In this document: positions 16,192-27,713 of the stretch, piece after piece
Layout: every line of letters begins with the position of its first letter
How positions within the stretch are numbered: the first letter of the stretch is position 1
The notes under the pieces: model-generated
The model's input: only the letters and a program-made list of their open reading frames with translations
Told to the model about the DNA's origin: nothing
Database searches by the model: none
Position numbers and translations under genes: made by a program
From: Variovorax paradoxus B4
Lineage (GTDB): Bacteria; Pseudomonadota; Gammaproteobacteria; Burkholderiales; Burkholderiaceae_C
NCBI RefSeq assembly: GCF_000463015.1
Contig: NC_022247.1
Span: 2,542,001-2,606,000 of the forward strand
Direction: 5' to 3'
Length of the DNA stretch: 64,000 nt

Positions 16192-17700
16192 ATGTCGGCA
16201 GCACTCTTGCAGGCTTTCTCGATGGTCTTCGAGCCCTACACCATCCTCGTGATGGTGCTGGCCTCGCTCTATGGCCTGTTCGTCGGCGCGGTCCCGGGGC
16301 TGTCCGCCACCATGGCGGTGGCGCTGCTGGTGCCGGTCACCTTCTTCATGCAGCCGATTCCGGCCATCGCGGCCATGGTGACGGCCACCGCCATGGCCAT
16401 CTTCTCCGGCGACATCCCGGGCTGCCTGCTGCGCATTCCGGGCACACCCGCATCCGCCGCCTACACCGACGAGGCCTTTGCGATGACGCGCAAGGGCATG
16501 GCCGAGACGGCACTGGGCGCGGGGCTCGTGTTCTCGGCGGTGGGCGGTCTTTTCGGCACGGTGGTGCTGATCGTGGCGGCGCCCGCGCTGGCCGACTTCG
16601 CGCTCAACTTCAGTTCCTTCGAGTACTTCTGGCTCGTGCTGCTGGGCCTGACCTGCGCGGTGTTCATCACCTCCGACCGGCCGCTGAAGGGAATGATCAC
16701 GCTGCTGCTCGGCCTGCTCGTGGCGTGCGTGGGCCTCGGCAACCCGGCGGGCTTTCCGCGCTTCACCTTCGGCAATGCCGAGATGACCGGCGGCATCGGC
16801 ATGATCCCGATGATGATCGGCATGTTCGCCATCTCGGAGGTGATCCGCTTCGCGGTCGACACGCTGCCGCCAGGCGAGGTGGTGGTCGAGAAAGTGGGGA
16901 GCGTGCTCTCGGGCCAGTGGGCGCTGGCCAAGAAGTATCCGGTGCAGATACTGCGCGGCAGCGTGCTGGGCACCGCGGTGGGGGCGCTGCCCGGCGCGGG
17001 TGCCGACATTGCGGCGTGGATGTCGTACGCCATGAGCAAGAAGTTCTCGAAGGAGCCCGAGAAGTTCGGCACGGGCCATGTCGAGGGCATTGTCGAATCG
17101 GGTTCGGCCAACAACAGCGCGCTGGCCGGCGCGTGGATTCCGGCGCTGGTGTTCGGCATTCCGGGCGACTCGATCACCGCCATCGTGATCGGCGTGCTCT
17201 ACATGAAGAACCTCAATCCGGGACCGACGCTGTTCACCACCAACCCGCAGAACATCTATGCGGTGTTCATGCTGTTCATCATTGCCAACATCATCATGAT
17301 TCCGCTGGGCATCCTCTGCATCAAGGTGGCCAAGCGCATCCTGCGGGTGCCGCGCAACGTGCTGATGCCGCTGATCCTGCTGTTCTGCATCGTCGGCGCG
17401 TTCGCCATCAACAACTCGCTGTTCGACGTGGGCGTGATGCTCGCGGCCGGCATCGTGGCCTACCTGCTCGAGGAGAACGGCTTTCCGATTGCGCCGGCGA
17501 TCCTCGGCGTGGTGCTCGGCGGCATGCTCGAGGAGAACTTCATCACCTCGATGATCAAGTCGGACGGCAACCTGGCCGGCTTCGTGGCGCGGCCGATTGC
17601 CGCTTCGCTGGCGGCCGTGGTGCTGCTGGTGTGGCTCGCCCCCTTGCTCAGGAAGCTGTGGCTCAGGGGGCGGCGCACCGCGTCGTCTACTGCAGCTTGA
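16192..17700 (+). CDS. tctA: Tripartite tricarboxylate transporter permease TctA
   Basis: A 502-residue large permease subunit with about eleven hydrophobic segments. The repeated family motifs are G-A-V-P-G-L-S-A-T-M near residue 33 and G-A-L-P-G-A-G-A-D-I-A-A-W near residue 265, plus E-S-G-S-A-N-N-S-A-L-A-G and F-G-I-P-G-D-S-I-T-A. It transports the TctC-delivered solute, probably driven by an ion gradient. Full length. Its last 14 bases overlap the end of the converging MarR-GNAT gene. No TctDE two-component system accompanies the operon. Confidence 0.93.
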   Translation: MSAALLQAFSMVFEPYTILVMVLASLYGLFVGAVPGLSATMAVALLVPVTFFMQPIPAIAAMVTATAMAIFSGDIPGCLLRIPGTPASAAYTDEAFAMTRKGMAETALGAGLVFSAVGGLFGTVVLIVAAPALADFALNFSSFEYFWLVLLGLTCAVFITSDRPLKGMITLLLGLLVACVGLGNPAGFPRFTFGNAEMTGGIGMIPMMIGMFAISEVIRFAVDTLPPGEVVVEKVGSVLSGQWALAKKYPVQILRGSVLGTAVGALPGAGADIAAWMSYAMSKKFSKEPEKFGTGHVEGIVESGSANNSALAGAWIPALVFGIPGDSITAIVIGVLYMKNLNPGPTLFTTNPQNIYAVFMLFIIANIIMIPLGILCIKVAKRILRVPRNVLMPLILLFCIVGAFAINNSLFDVGVMLAAGIVAYLLEENGFPIAPAILGVVLGGMLEENFITSMIKSDGNLAGFVARPIAASLAAVVLLVWLAPLLRKLWLRGRRTASSTAA

Positions 17701-18649
17701 GCGACCAGGTCTCGCCCACGAGCTGCTGGCCGAAGCCTTCGTAGGGCTCGGCCTTGTCGAGCCTGAAGCCCCGCCTGGCGTAGATGGCGCGCGCGGCCGC
17801 CAGGCAGCTGTTGGTCCAGAGCACCATCTTTCGATAGCCCTTGGCACGCGCGAAGGCAATGCACTCGTCGGTCAGGCGTGCGCCCAGGCCCAGGCCGCGT
17901 GCCGACGGCGAGAGCAGCAGCAGGCGCAGCCGGGCCGTGGTGGCCGACTTGCGCACCACGAAGATCGCACCCACGCGTTCACCGTCGAGTTCGGCGATCC
18001 AGCACTTCTCCCACGTGGGCTGGAACTTGCGCACGAACTGGGCCACGATGTCGGCCACCAGCGCCTCGAACTCGCTGTTCCAGCCGTACTCGCGCGCATA
18101 CAGCTCGCCATGCTGCTGCACCACCCAGCCCATGTCGCCGGGCAGCGGGTCGCGCAGCACGATGGTGCGCGTGCGCGCCGCAGGGGCCGCGGCCGGATCG
18201 AGCACGCGCTCGATGCGGGCCATGGCATCGATCACCTGCTGGCGCTCGTGCGGAGGCATCGGCGCAAGCAGGGCGGCCGCCTCGTCGCGCGATTTCTGTT
18301 GCAGCGGCGCAAATGCGGCGTGCCCGGCTTCGGTGAGCTGCAGCACGCTTTGCCGCGCGTCGCGCGGGTGGGGCGCGCGCGTGAGCCAGCCGGCGGCCTC
18401 GAAGCGGCGCAGGATGCGGCTCATGTAGCCGGCGTCGAGCCGAAGGTCGCGGCCGATCTCGCTGGCCACGGTCGTTTCCCGGTGGGCCAGCTCGTACAGC
18501 ACCCGGACATCGGTCAGCGACATGTCGCTGCCAAGGTAGGGGTCGAGCACGCCGATGCGGCTCGTGTAGAAGCGGTTGAAGCGCCGGATTGCCTTGACGG
18601 CGGCGGCATCGGGCGCGGGCGAATTGCCTGAAATGGTTGCTGTTGTCAT
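17687..18649 (-). CDS. MarR-GNAT fusion: regulator with acetyltransferase domain
   Basis: A 320-residue two-domain protein. Residues ~15-155 are a MarR winged helix (L-T-D-V-R-V-L-Y-E-L-A-H, L-D-A-G-Y-M-S-R-I-L-R-R-F-E, A-P-H-P-R-D-A-R-Q-S). Residues ~165-320 are a GNAT acetyltransferase with the acetyl-CoA loop A-R-G-L-G-L-G-A-R-L. This fused architecture is known (bifunctional helix-turn-helix/GNAT proteins), but the acetylated target and DNA sites are mostly unknown. The start at 18649 (M-T-T-A-T-I-S) replaces a less likely codon at 18670. It overlaps tctA tail to tail and diverges from ygiQ. Confidence 0.88.
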   Translation of the reverse strand: MTTATISGNSPAPDAAAVKAIRRFNRFYTSRIGVLDPYLGSDMSLTDVRVLYELAHRETTVASEIGRDLRLDAGYMSRILRRFEAAGWLTRAPHPRDARQSVLQLTEAGHAAFAPLQQKSRDEAAALLAPMPPHERQQVIDAMARIERVLDPAAAPAARTRTIVLRDPLPGDMGWVVQQHGELYAREYGWNSEFEALVADIVAQFVRKFQPTWEKCWIAELDGERVGAIFVVRKSATTARLRLLLLSPSARGLGLGARLTDECIAFARAKGYRKMVLWTNSCLAAARAIYARRGFRLDKAEPYEGFGQQLVGETWSLKLQ

Positions 18650-18801
18650 GTTGATGGTTGACCGAAGCAACTATTTAAAGGCCTTGCTTCAGGCGCGTCA
18701 ACAGGTGCCAACGCGACAGAAGTGGTGGAAAACCCTAAAATTGCAGGTTGCCCACTGCTGCGCCGTGCCCGCCAAGCCGCTCGCTGCCAACTTCCCCACT
18801 G

Positions 18802-21201
<2,400 letters not shown>

Positions 21202-21203
21202 GT

Positions 21204-21893
21204 TCAGTTCGCGAGCAGGCTCGCCGGCAGCAGCTTGCCGACCCAGGCGGCCAGCGCGGCGATATTCAGCAGCACGGTGGCCCAGTACGCCGCCATGAAG
21301 CTCGCCTTGCGCGACTTGTGGCGAAAGAGCCGCTGCGCACACCACGCGCCCGGCCATCCCCCCGCCAGCGACAGCAGGTGCAGCGTGCTTTCCGCGGTGC
21401 GCCAGCGGCCGGCCTGCGCGGCGCTCTTGTCGAAACCGTAGACGGCGAAGGTCAGCAGGCTGACCAGCAGGAGCACGCCCAGGGCAATGGGCGGCAGGCG
21501 CGCGGTCCATACGCCATACCCGAGCAGCCCCGCATAGCCCAGGATCAGCACGCCGATGGGCAGCATCGACGACGAGGAAGAGGAAAAGGAAGAGGGGGCC
21601 ACCGTCTCGCGGCGCCGGCCCGGGTCGGCGGCGGTGCGTCGTGCCTGCGGCGACACGGAGGGCCGCCGCGCCCGGGGCTGAGCGGCACCCACGGCGTGGA
21701 CCACCATCGCGCGCGGTCCCTTGCCGCCCACATGGATCTCGTCGAAGCTCAGTTCCATGCCGACCTGCGGCTTCAGTTGCCGGTCGAGAAAGTCGCGCAG
21801 ATGCACGAACACATCGGCTGAGACTTCAGGGCTTCGAATGAAGCCGAAACCCCGTTCGGCCTCCCAGCGGACGAGCCGGCCTTGGCGCTTCAT
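21204..21893 (-). CDS. Cold-shock domain protein fused to DUF1294 membrane domain
   Basis: A 229-residue fusion. Residues ~1-70 are a cold-shock-like OB fold (G-R-L-V-R-W-E-A-E-R-G-F-G-F-I, D-V-F-V-H-L-R-D-F) that should bind single-stranded nucleic acid. A basic, low-complexity linker with a run of serines follows (residues ~75-112). Residues ~113-229 are DUF1294 with three or four hydrophobic segments and Y-G-F-D-K-S-A-A and G-G-W-P-G-A. The fusion is recurrent in proteobacteria, but its role, perhaps tethering RNA binding to the membrane, is untested. Its stop lies 3 bases beyond that of the converging ygiQ. Confidence 0.88.
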   Translation of the reverse strand: MKRQGRLVRWEAERGFGFIRSPEVSADVFVHLRDFLDRQLKPQVGMELSFDEIHVGGKGPRAMVVHAVGAAQPRARRPSVSPQARRTAADPGRRRETVAPSSFSSSSSSMLPIGVLILGYAGLLGYGVWTARLPPIALGVLLLVSLLTFAVYGFDKSAAQAGRWRTAESTLHLLSLAGGWPGAWCAQRLFRHKSRKASFMAAYWATVLLNIAALAAWVGKLLPASLLAN

Positions 21894-21975
21894 GGCGTGC
21901 GGGAAAGAGGAGGGCACATGGCCGCGATTCTCCCTTGCCCGGGCGACGGCCGCCCGTTGTGTATGGTGTGGTCCC

Positions 21976-22890
21976 ATGAGCAGTCCGTTCTCCTTGCCGG
22001 CTTCATGGATGCGCACACTGGCGGGCGCCGTCCTGCTCGCGGCTGCGGCCCATGCCCCGGGGGCGTCGCCCGACTCCGCGCCCGCCTCGGCCGCAGCGCA
22101 GGCGCTGCGCGCCACCCACCAGCGCATGGGCCCCAAGCTCGCGCAGAGCGGTTTCGGGCGGCCCATCCAGCTCGACTCGATGGAGACGCCGAACGGACTG
22201 CAGGGCGACATCTATGCGGTGGTGGACCATCCGCTGCCGGAGATCAGCGCCGCACTCAAGGAGCCGTCCCGCTGGTGCGAGCTGCTCATGCTGCACGTCA
22301 ACAATCGCCGCTGCCGCATGGGTACCACGCTGCAGGGGGGCGAGATGCTGACGCTGTTCGTCGTGCGGCGCTACGACAAGCCGGTCGAGCAGGCTTTCCA
22401 GCTGCCCTTTGCCTATCGCCTGGCAAGCGCGACGCCGGAGCACCTGTCGATCGAGATGAATGCGACCAACGGACCGCTCGGAACCAGCAACTACCGCGTC
22501 ACGTTCGAAGCGGTGGCGCTCGACGGGCGCAGGAGCTTCCTGCATTTCGGCTACAGCTACGACCACAACATGATGGTGCGCATGGCCACCCAGGCGTACT
22601 TGGCCACCTTCGGCCGCAACAAGGTGGGCTTCACCGTGGTGGGCAGGGATGCCGACGGGCAGCCCGAATACATTCGCGGCCCGCGCGGGCTGGTGGAGCG
22701 CAATGCGATGCGCTACTTCCTCACGCTCGACGCCTATCTCTCTTCGGAAGCCGGCGCGTCGGCCGAGCGGCGTGAGCGCTCCTGGTTTGCCGCGGCCGAG
22801 CAGTATCCGCGGCAGCTGCACGAGATCGAACTGGACACCTACCTCGCGATCAAGCGCGAGGATCGGCAGCGCGACGGCGCCGGCCGCTGA
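21976..22890 (+). CDS. Exported protein of unknown function
   Basis: A 304-residue protein with a signal peptide (M-R-T-L-A-G-A-V-L-L-A-A-A-A-H-A) and no further membrane segments, so probably periplasmic. The mature part is beta-rich, with G-L-Q-G-D-I-Y-A-V-V-D-H-P, W-C-E-L-L-M-L-H-V-N-N-R-R-C containing two cysteines that may pair, and H-F-G-Y-S-Y near residue 190. I do not recognise a named domain. The two cysteine positions and Tyr/His-rich strand suggest a lipid- or polymer-binding fold, but that is a guess. Divergent from the CSD-DUF1294 gene. Confidence 0.75.
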   Translation: MSSPFSLPASWMRTLAGAVLLAAAAHAPGASPDSAPASAAAQALRATHQRMGPKLAQSGFGRPIQLDSMETPNGLQGDIYAVVDHPLPEISAALKEPSRWCELLMLHVNNRRCRMGTTLQGGEMLTLFVVRRYDKPVEQAFQLPFAYRLASATPEHLSIEMNATNGPLGTSNYRVTFEAVALDGRRSFLHFGYSYDHNMMVRMATQAYLATFGRNKVGFTVVGRDADGQPEYIRGPRGLVERNAMRYFLTLDAYLSSEAGASAERRERSWFAAAEQYPRQLHEIELDTYLAIKREDRQRDGAGR

Positions 22891-22988
22891 GCACGGCCTC
22901 GTCTTCCTGGTTTCACCGGCTTGTCACATGCCGCGGCGCTAATCGCCGGGCCTGTGCCTGTTGCGCAGGCGCACGACAAGGACAAGTG

Positions 22989-25100
22989 ATGAAGAAGACA
23001 AGAGGATCGAGGATGGGTTGGCTGGCACTCGCGGGTGCCGGTGCGCTGGTTGCCGCCTGCGGTGGCGGCAGCGGCGGTGGTGGTGGAGGAGGGTGGGCAT
23101 TTCCTCCAGTAGCGGGCGGTGGCGGCGCGACGAATCCGCCGGCCGCCCAGTCGAAGACCGGCACCTTTCTCGACGCGGCGGTCGAGGGCCTCGACTACGT
23201 CGCCGGCAGCGCTGCCAGGGCCACCACCAGCGCCAAGGGCGAATTCATCTGCAAGGATGGCGAGACCGTCGTTTTCAGCGTCGGCGCGCTGGCGCTCGGC
23301 AGTGCCGCCTGCGGTGACGCGATCACGCCGCTGACCCTGGCCGGCGGCAGCGACGTGAAGGCCGATGCGGTCGTCAACCGCCTGCTCGCGCTGCAGAGCC
23401 TCGACGAGGACCGCGACCCCTCGAACGGCATCCGACTGACCCCTGCGCTCAAGGCCGCCCTGACGGCGGGCGCGCTCGACTTCAGCGCCTCGGCCGACGC
23501 CTTCGACACCGCGCTCAATGCCGTGCTCGCCGCGCTGCCCGCGCCGTACGCCACGCGCACGGTCGACGCCGCCCGCCGCATGCTGGCGCGCGAGCACTTC
23601 GAGGACACCCTGGCCTCGCGCCTGGCCGCCCCCGTGACCGAAACCGCCACGCAGACCAACCAGCTCGGCGCCGTCGGCATCGGCGTGACGCGCTACCAAC
23701 TGCAGGCCGACACCGCTTTCAACGTACCCTATGAAGGCGACAACGCCAGCACCAAGGCCGACTTTCCCCAAGGCTTCCTGCCGGCCTACGGCTCGGGGCT
23801 CGCGTTCAAGGGCAAGGCGGACGACGGCACGCTCGAGTTCTATGCGATCACCGACCGCGGTCCGAACGGCGACGGCCCGACCGCGCCCGTGCCCGGCGGC
23901 AATGGCGCCACCAGCATCAGCAAGGTGTTTCCGGCGCCGTCGTTCGCACCGAGCTTCGGCATCGTGCGCGTCGGCAAGACGGGTGCCGTGCTCGCCTCGA
24001 GCCTGCCGCTCAAGCTCGATGCCGGCAAGAAGATCACCGGCCTGCCGCCGCAATCGGGCGTGGGCTCGACCGGCGAGACGCCGCTGACCGACCGCTACGT
24101 GTTCGACGCCGCCAAGGCCAACTTCGATGCCAACGGGCTCGACCCGGAGACGCTGGTGCTCGACAAGGCGCGCAACGTGCTGTGGACCAGCGACGAGTAC
24201 GGCCCCTTCATCGCCCGCATCCACATGGCAACCGGTGTGATCGAGAAGAAATACGCACCGGGCAGCGGCGCCGCCGACCTGCCGCTGGTGCTGGCCCAGC
24301 GCCGCCCGAACCGCGGCATGGAAGGGTTGACGATCGATGCCGCGAGCGGCGTTCTGCACGGCTTCCTGCAGAGCCCGATCGACCCGCGCGATGGCAGCGG
24401 CAAGTCGATCAAGGCCAGGCCGCCGGGCGGCAGCAACACCGACGTGCGCCACATCGCGAAGTTCACGCGCTGGCTGGCCTTCGACCCGGCCACGGAAACC
24501 TCGAAGCTCTACGCCTACCCGATCGACGGCAGCCAGTACGACAAGGACCGCACCGGCAACGCCAAGCTCGGCGACGTGGTGAGCCTGGGCAACGGCCGCT
24601 TCATCGTGATCGAGCAGGGCGCGCGCAAGGGCGACGGCAAGGTGTTCAACAAGCTGATGCTGGTGGAGCTGCCGGCCAACGCGACGGACATCAAGGCCTT
24701 CGACCACAACCTGGAGATCAGCAGCATCACGCAGGCGCCATCGGGTGCCGCCGACTACGCGAGCGTGGTGACGATGCGCAAGACCGAGCTGCTCGACCTG
24801 AACGCACTGGGCTGGCTGGCCGAGAAGGCCGAGGGCCTGACGATCGTGGACGACCAGACGCTGGCGCTGGTGAACGACAACGACTTCGGCTTGGGTACGG
24901 TGCTGCTCGATGCCGACGGCAAGACCGTGGCCGGCAGCGTCGAGGACTGCACGGCCGACGCCAGCGGCGTGCTCAGCGGCTGCCCCGCGGGTGCCACCGG
25001 CGCGCGCATCACGCGCGGCTCCGACCTGGAGCGGCCGACGCGCATCTGGCTCATCAAGCTCGACCGCAAGCTCGGCGAACTGCGCCTGCCGGCGTCCTGA
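22989..25100 (+). CDS. Esterase-like activity of phytase family lipoprotein
   Basis: A 703-residue exported protein. The N-terminus is a lipoprotein signal (A-L-V-A-A-C-G-G-G) followed by a long glycine-rich stretch. The central and C-terminal part (about residues 225-690) is a beta-propeller of the phytase-like esterase family, with A-I-T-D-R-G-P-N-G-D-G-P, D-E-Y-G-P-F-I-A-R-I, N-R-G-M-E-G-L-T and the final L-A-L-V-N-D-N-D-F-G. The family is annotated from similarity to Ca-dependent phytases; phosphate release here is unproven. Start ATG 22989 directly follows an in-frame GTG at 22986. Monocistronic. Confidence 0.85.
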   Translation: MKKTRGSRMGWLALAGAGALVAACGGGSGGGGGGGWAFPPVAGGGGATNPPAAQSKTGTFLDAAVEGLDYVAGSAARATTSAKGEFICKDGETVVFSVGALALGSAACGDAITPLTLAGGSDVKADAVVNRLLALQSLDEDRDPSNGIRLTPALKAALTAGALDFSASADAFDTALNAVLAALPAPYATRTVDAARRMLAREHFEDTLASRLAAPVTETATQTNQLGAVGIGVTRYQLQADTAFNVPYEGDNASTKADFPQGFLPAYGSGLAFKGKADDGTLEFYAITDRGPNGDGPTAPVPGGNGATSISKVFPAPSFAPSFGIVRVGKTGAVLASSLPLKLDAGKKITGLPPQSGVGSTGETPLTDRYVFDAAKANFDANGLDPETLVLDKARNVLWTSDEYGPFIARIHMATGVIEKKYAPGSGAADLPLVLAQRRPNRGMEGLTIDAASGVLHGFLQSPIDPRDGSGKSIKARPPGGSNTDVRHIAKFTRWLAFDPATETSKLYAYPIDGSQYDKDRTGNAKLGDVVSLGNGRFIVIEQGARKGDGKVFNKLMLVELPANATDIKAFDHNLEISSITQAPSGAADYASVVTMRKTELLDLNALGWLAEKAEGLTIVDDQTLALVNDNDFGLGTVLLDADGKTVAGSVEDCTADASGVLSGCPAGATGARITRGSDLERPTRIWLIKLDRKLGELRLPAS

Positions 25101-25128
25101 GGACGCCGGCCGCGCTGGCCGGCCGTCG

Positions 25129-26007
25129 TCAGCCGGCCAGCGTGAGCAGCGGCACGTCGCGTTCGCGGCCCATGGCGTCGAGCTCCGCGCGCGTGCGCGT
25201 GGCCAGCCAGCCGGCCAGGGCTTCATGCGTGGCCGCGGCCATCATGTCCGGCGGCGACACGCCCGCGGCCTCGCAGAGGCGGGCCGCGAAGTGCGGCTCC
25301 AGCGCCGCCACCGCCACGCGGCCGTCGGCGCAGCGGTAGACACGGTAGCCCGCATGGGCACCGCCGACTGCGCCCGTGGGCTGCGTGAGGCCCCAGGTGC
25401 GCGGCAGCGCCAGCCAGTCGGCCGAGGCATTGAGCGCCACTTCGAGGTACAGCCCGTTCACGCCGGCCGAGGACCGCGCATGCAGGGTGGCCTGCAGCAC
25501 GGCTTCGCTCGCGAGCAGCGCGCCGCCCATGTCCGCAAAGAGCGTGGGCGGCAGCTCGGTGCCGGTGACGAGGCCGCTCTCGGCGAGGTAGGTCAGGTCG
25601 TGCCCCGGCTCCTCGGCGCGCGCACCGGGTGCGCCGACGATCGCCACTTGCGACAGCCGGGGGTGCCGTTCCTGCAGCGAGGCCCAGTCGAGCTTGAGCT
25701 TGGCCAGGGCCGAAGGACGGAACGAGGTCAGCAGCACGTCCGTCTGCGCGAGTTCGGCATGCAGCTGCTCCTGCCCGGCCTCGGTCTTGAGGTCGGCGGT
25801 GCGAACGGCGACGCCCTCGTGCAGCGCAGCGTACGCGGTCTTGTTGTAGTGCGCCATCGGGTCGCCGGCGGGCGGCTCGAGCTTCACGCAGGCAGCGCCC
25901 ATGGCCCGGCAGCGCAGCAGCGCCGCGGGGCCTGGGAGGTTGAGCGCAAGGCTCAGCACGCGCACGCCCGCAAGCGGCTGGAAGGAGGAGGCTTTGGAAG
26001 TTGGCAT
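25129..26007 (-). CDS. CaiB/BaiF (AMACR-like) CoA-transferase family protein
   Basis: A 292-residue protein, short against the usual 360-400. It begins L-A-G-V-R-V-L-S-L-A-L-N-L-P-G-P and has V-K-L-E-P-P-A-G-D-P-M, the family CoA-binding start. G-H-D-L-T-Y-L-A, L-F-A-D-M-G-G and A-A-L-E-P-H-F match the His, Asp and Glu positions of alpha-methylacyl-CoA racemase, so epimerising 2-methylacyl-CoA thioesters is more likely than CoA transfer. The shortness comes from a compact middle and a trimmed C-terminus. Divergent from the dienoyl-CoA reductase gene. Confidence 0.82.
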   Translation of the reverse strand: MPTSKASSFQPLAGVRVLSLALNLPGPAALLRCRAMGAACVKLEPPAGDPMAHYNKTAYAALHEGVAVRTADLKTEAGQEQLHAELAQTDVLLTSFRPSALAKLKLDWASLQERHPRLSQVAIVGAPGARAEEPGHDLTYLAESGLVTGTELPPTLFADMGGALLASEAVLQATLHARSSAGVNGLYLEVALNASADWLALPRTWGLTQPTGAVGGAHAGYRVYRCADGRVAVAALEPHFAARLCEAAGVSPPDMMAAATHEALAGWLATRTRAELDAMGRERDVPLLTLAG

Positions 26008-26156
26008 GGGCGGATGTCCAGAGAACAGGTCGGCTGCCATTCTGACTTGGCGCGGGGAGCCAGATTTCGCAAGCCGCGGCACCGGCAGCGCGCGTAGCAT
26101 GTGCCATGGCGGCGCTCCCTGCCTTGCCGCTGCCGCAACGACCAAGGAGACTCACC

Positions 26157-27059
26157 ATGTTCGAACCTTCTCTCATGAGCGGCCAGCGCATTCTCGTGAC
26201 CGGCGGCGGCACCGGCCTTGGCCGCGCGATGGCCGAGCGCTTTCTGGGCCTGGGCGCCGACGTGGCCATCTGCGGCCGGCGCCAGTCGGTCTGCGAGGAA
26301 ACCGCGGCCGAGTGGCGGCAGCAGTTTCCCGGGCGCCGCATCGACACCTTCGGCGTCGACATCCGCATTGCGCAGAACGTCGACGAGATGGTCGAGAGCC
26401 TGTTCCACAGCGGCGGGCTCACGGGGCTCGTCAACAACGCCGCCGGCAATTTCGTCGCGCCGACCGAAAGCCTCTCGCCGCGCGCCTTCGACGCCATTGC
26501 GAACATCGTCTTCCATGGCAGCTTCTACGTCACGCAGGCCGTGGGCAAGCGCTGGGTGGCCGAAGCGAAAGCCGGCAAGTGGAAGCAGGGCGATGCAATG
26601 CGCAGCGTGATGAGCATCATCGTGACCTGGGTCGACAACGGCAGCCCCTACGTGGTGCCGTCGGCCATGAGCAAGGCCGGGATCGAGGTCATGACCAAGT
26701 CGCTCGCGGTGGAATGGGCGCGCCATGGCATCCGCCTGAACGCCGTCGGGCCGGGCGAGATTCCGACCGAAGGCATGAGCAAGCGCCTCAATCCCGGCGA
26801 GGAGCCCGGCGCGCGCAGCAAGAAGACCAACCCGATGGCGCGCACCGGCCGCATGAGCGAGCTGCAGAACCTGGCGGCCTTCCTCATGGCGCCGGGCCAG
26901 TGCGACTGGCTCACCGGCCAGAGCATCATGATGGACGGCGGCAACGCACTGGCCACGGGCGGCAACTTCTACGAGCTGCGGCAGTGGAGCGACGACGACT
27001 GGCAGGCCGCGCGCGAACGCATCGAGGCGCAGAACCAGAAGGACAAGGCACAGCGCTGA
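26157..27059 (+). CDS. 2,4-dienoyl-CoA reductase-type SDR
   Basis: A 300-residue short-chain dehydrogenase. The NADP site is T-G-G-G-T-G-L-G and N-N-A-A-G-N-F lies in strand 4. Where normal SDRs have Y-x-x-x-K this protein has V-V-P-S-A-M-S-K, the arrangement found in mitochondrial and peroxisomal 2,4-dienoyl-CoA reductases, where another Tyr serves catalysis. It probably reduces 2,4-dienoyl-CoA with NADPH during beta-oxidation of unsaturated fatty acids. Start ATG 26157 has AAGGAGA upstream. It is followed by a GST gene after 40 bases and faces the AMACR-like gene, giving a small acyl-CoA neighbourhood. Confidence 0.85.
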   Translation: MFEPSLMSGQRILVTGGGTGLGRAMAERFLGLGADVAICGRRQSVCEETAAEWRQQFPGRRIDTFGVDIRIAQNVDEMVESLFHSGGLTGLVNNAAGNFVAPTESLSPRAFDAIANIVFHGSFYVTQAVGKRWVAEAKAGKWKQGDAMRSVMSIIVTWVDNGSPYVVPSAMSKAGIEVMTKSLAVEWARHGIRLNAVGPGEIPTEGMSKRLNPGEEPGARSKKTNPMARTGRMSELQNLAAFLMAPGQCDWLTGQSIMMDGGNALATGGNFYELRQWSDDDWQAARERIEAQNQKDKAQR

Positions 27060-27099
27060 CACGCGGTATCGTTGCGCGTCATCCCTCAGGAAAAAACAG

Positions 27100-27708
27100 A
27101 TGCAACTCATAGGCATGCTCGACTCCCCGTACGTGCGCCGCGCGGCCATTTCGCTGCGCCTGCTGGGGCTTGGGTTCGAACACCGGTCGGTCTCGGTCTT
27201 CAGCACCTTCGAACAGTTTCGGGCGATCAATCCCGTGGTCAAGGCGCCGACGCTGGTGTGCGACGACGGCACGCTGCTGATGGATTCCACGCTGATCATC
27301 GACCACGCGGAAACCATCGTGGGCCGCAGCCTCATGCCGCCCCGCGGCGCCGAGCGGCTGCATGCGCTGCGGGTGCTGGGGCTCGCGCTCGCGGCCTGCG
27401 AGAAGACGGTGCAGATCGTCTATGAGCGCAAGCTGCGCCCGCCCGAGAAGCAGCATGCGCCGTGGGTCGACAGGGTGCGGGGCCAGCTGGCTGCCGCCTA
27501 TGCCGGGCTCGAGGCCGAGATCCCGGAACTGCCCGCGGCGGCCGGCGAAGCCGGCATCGGGCAGGCTGGTCTGACCAGCGCCGTCGCGTGGGGCTTCACG
27601 CAAATGATGCTTCCCGAGCTTGTCGCGCCGGCCGACTGCCCCTCGCTCGCAGCCTTTGCAGCCGACGCGGAAAAGCTGCCGGCCTTCTTGGCCCTGCCGC
27701 CGGTCTGA
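27100..27708 (+). CDS. Glutathione S-transferase family protein
   Basis: A 202-residue GST. The N-terminal thioredoxin-like domain begins Q-L-I-G-M-L-D-S-P-Y-V-R-R, with the glutathione-binding V-V-K-A-P-T-L and M-D-S-T segments. The C-terminal half is all-helical (A-W-G-F-T-Q-M-M). Catalysis in such beta/zeta-like classes uses a Ser/Tyr/Cys near residue 9; Ser9 fits. The substrate is unknown. It follows the dienoyl-CoA reductase gene by 40 bases on the same strand and ends 5 bases before the end of the converging DUF488 gene. Confidence 0.85.
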   Translation: MQLIGMLDSPYVRRAAISLRLLGLGFEHRSVSVFSTFEQFRAINPVVKAPTLVCDDGTLLMDSTLIIDHAETIVGRSLMPPRGAERLHALRVLGLALAACEKTVQIVYERKLRPPEKQHAPWVDRVRGQLAAAYAGLEAEIPELPAAAGEAGIGQAGLTSAVAWGFTQMMLPELVAPADCPSLAAFAADAEKLPAFLALPPV

Positions 27709-27713
27709 TTGAA

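Noticed and set aside
22839..25226. 795-codon frame antisense to the phytase-like esterase gene
   Set aside because: Composition is that of a mirror frame (His/Arg/Ala-rich) and no family features are seen.
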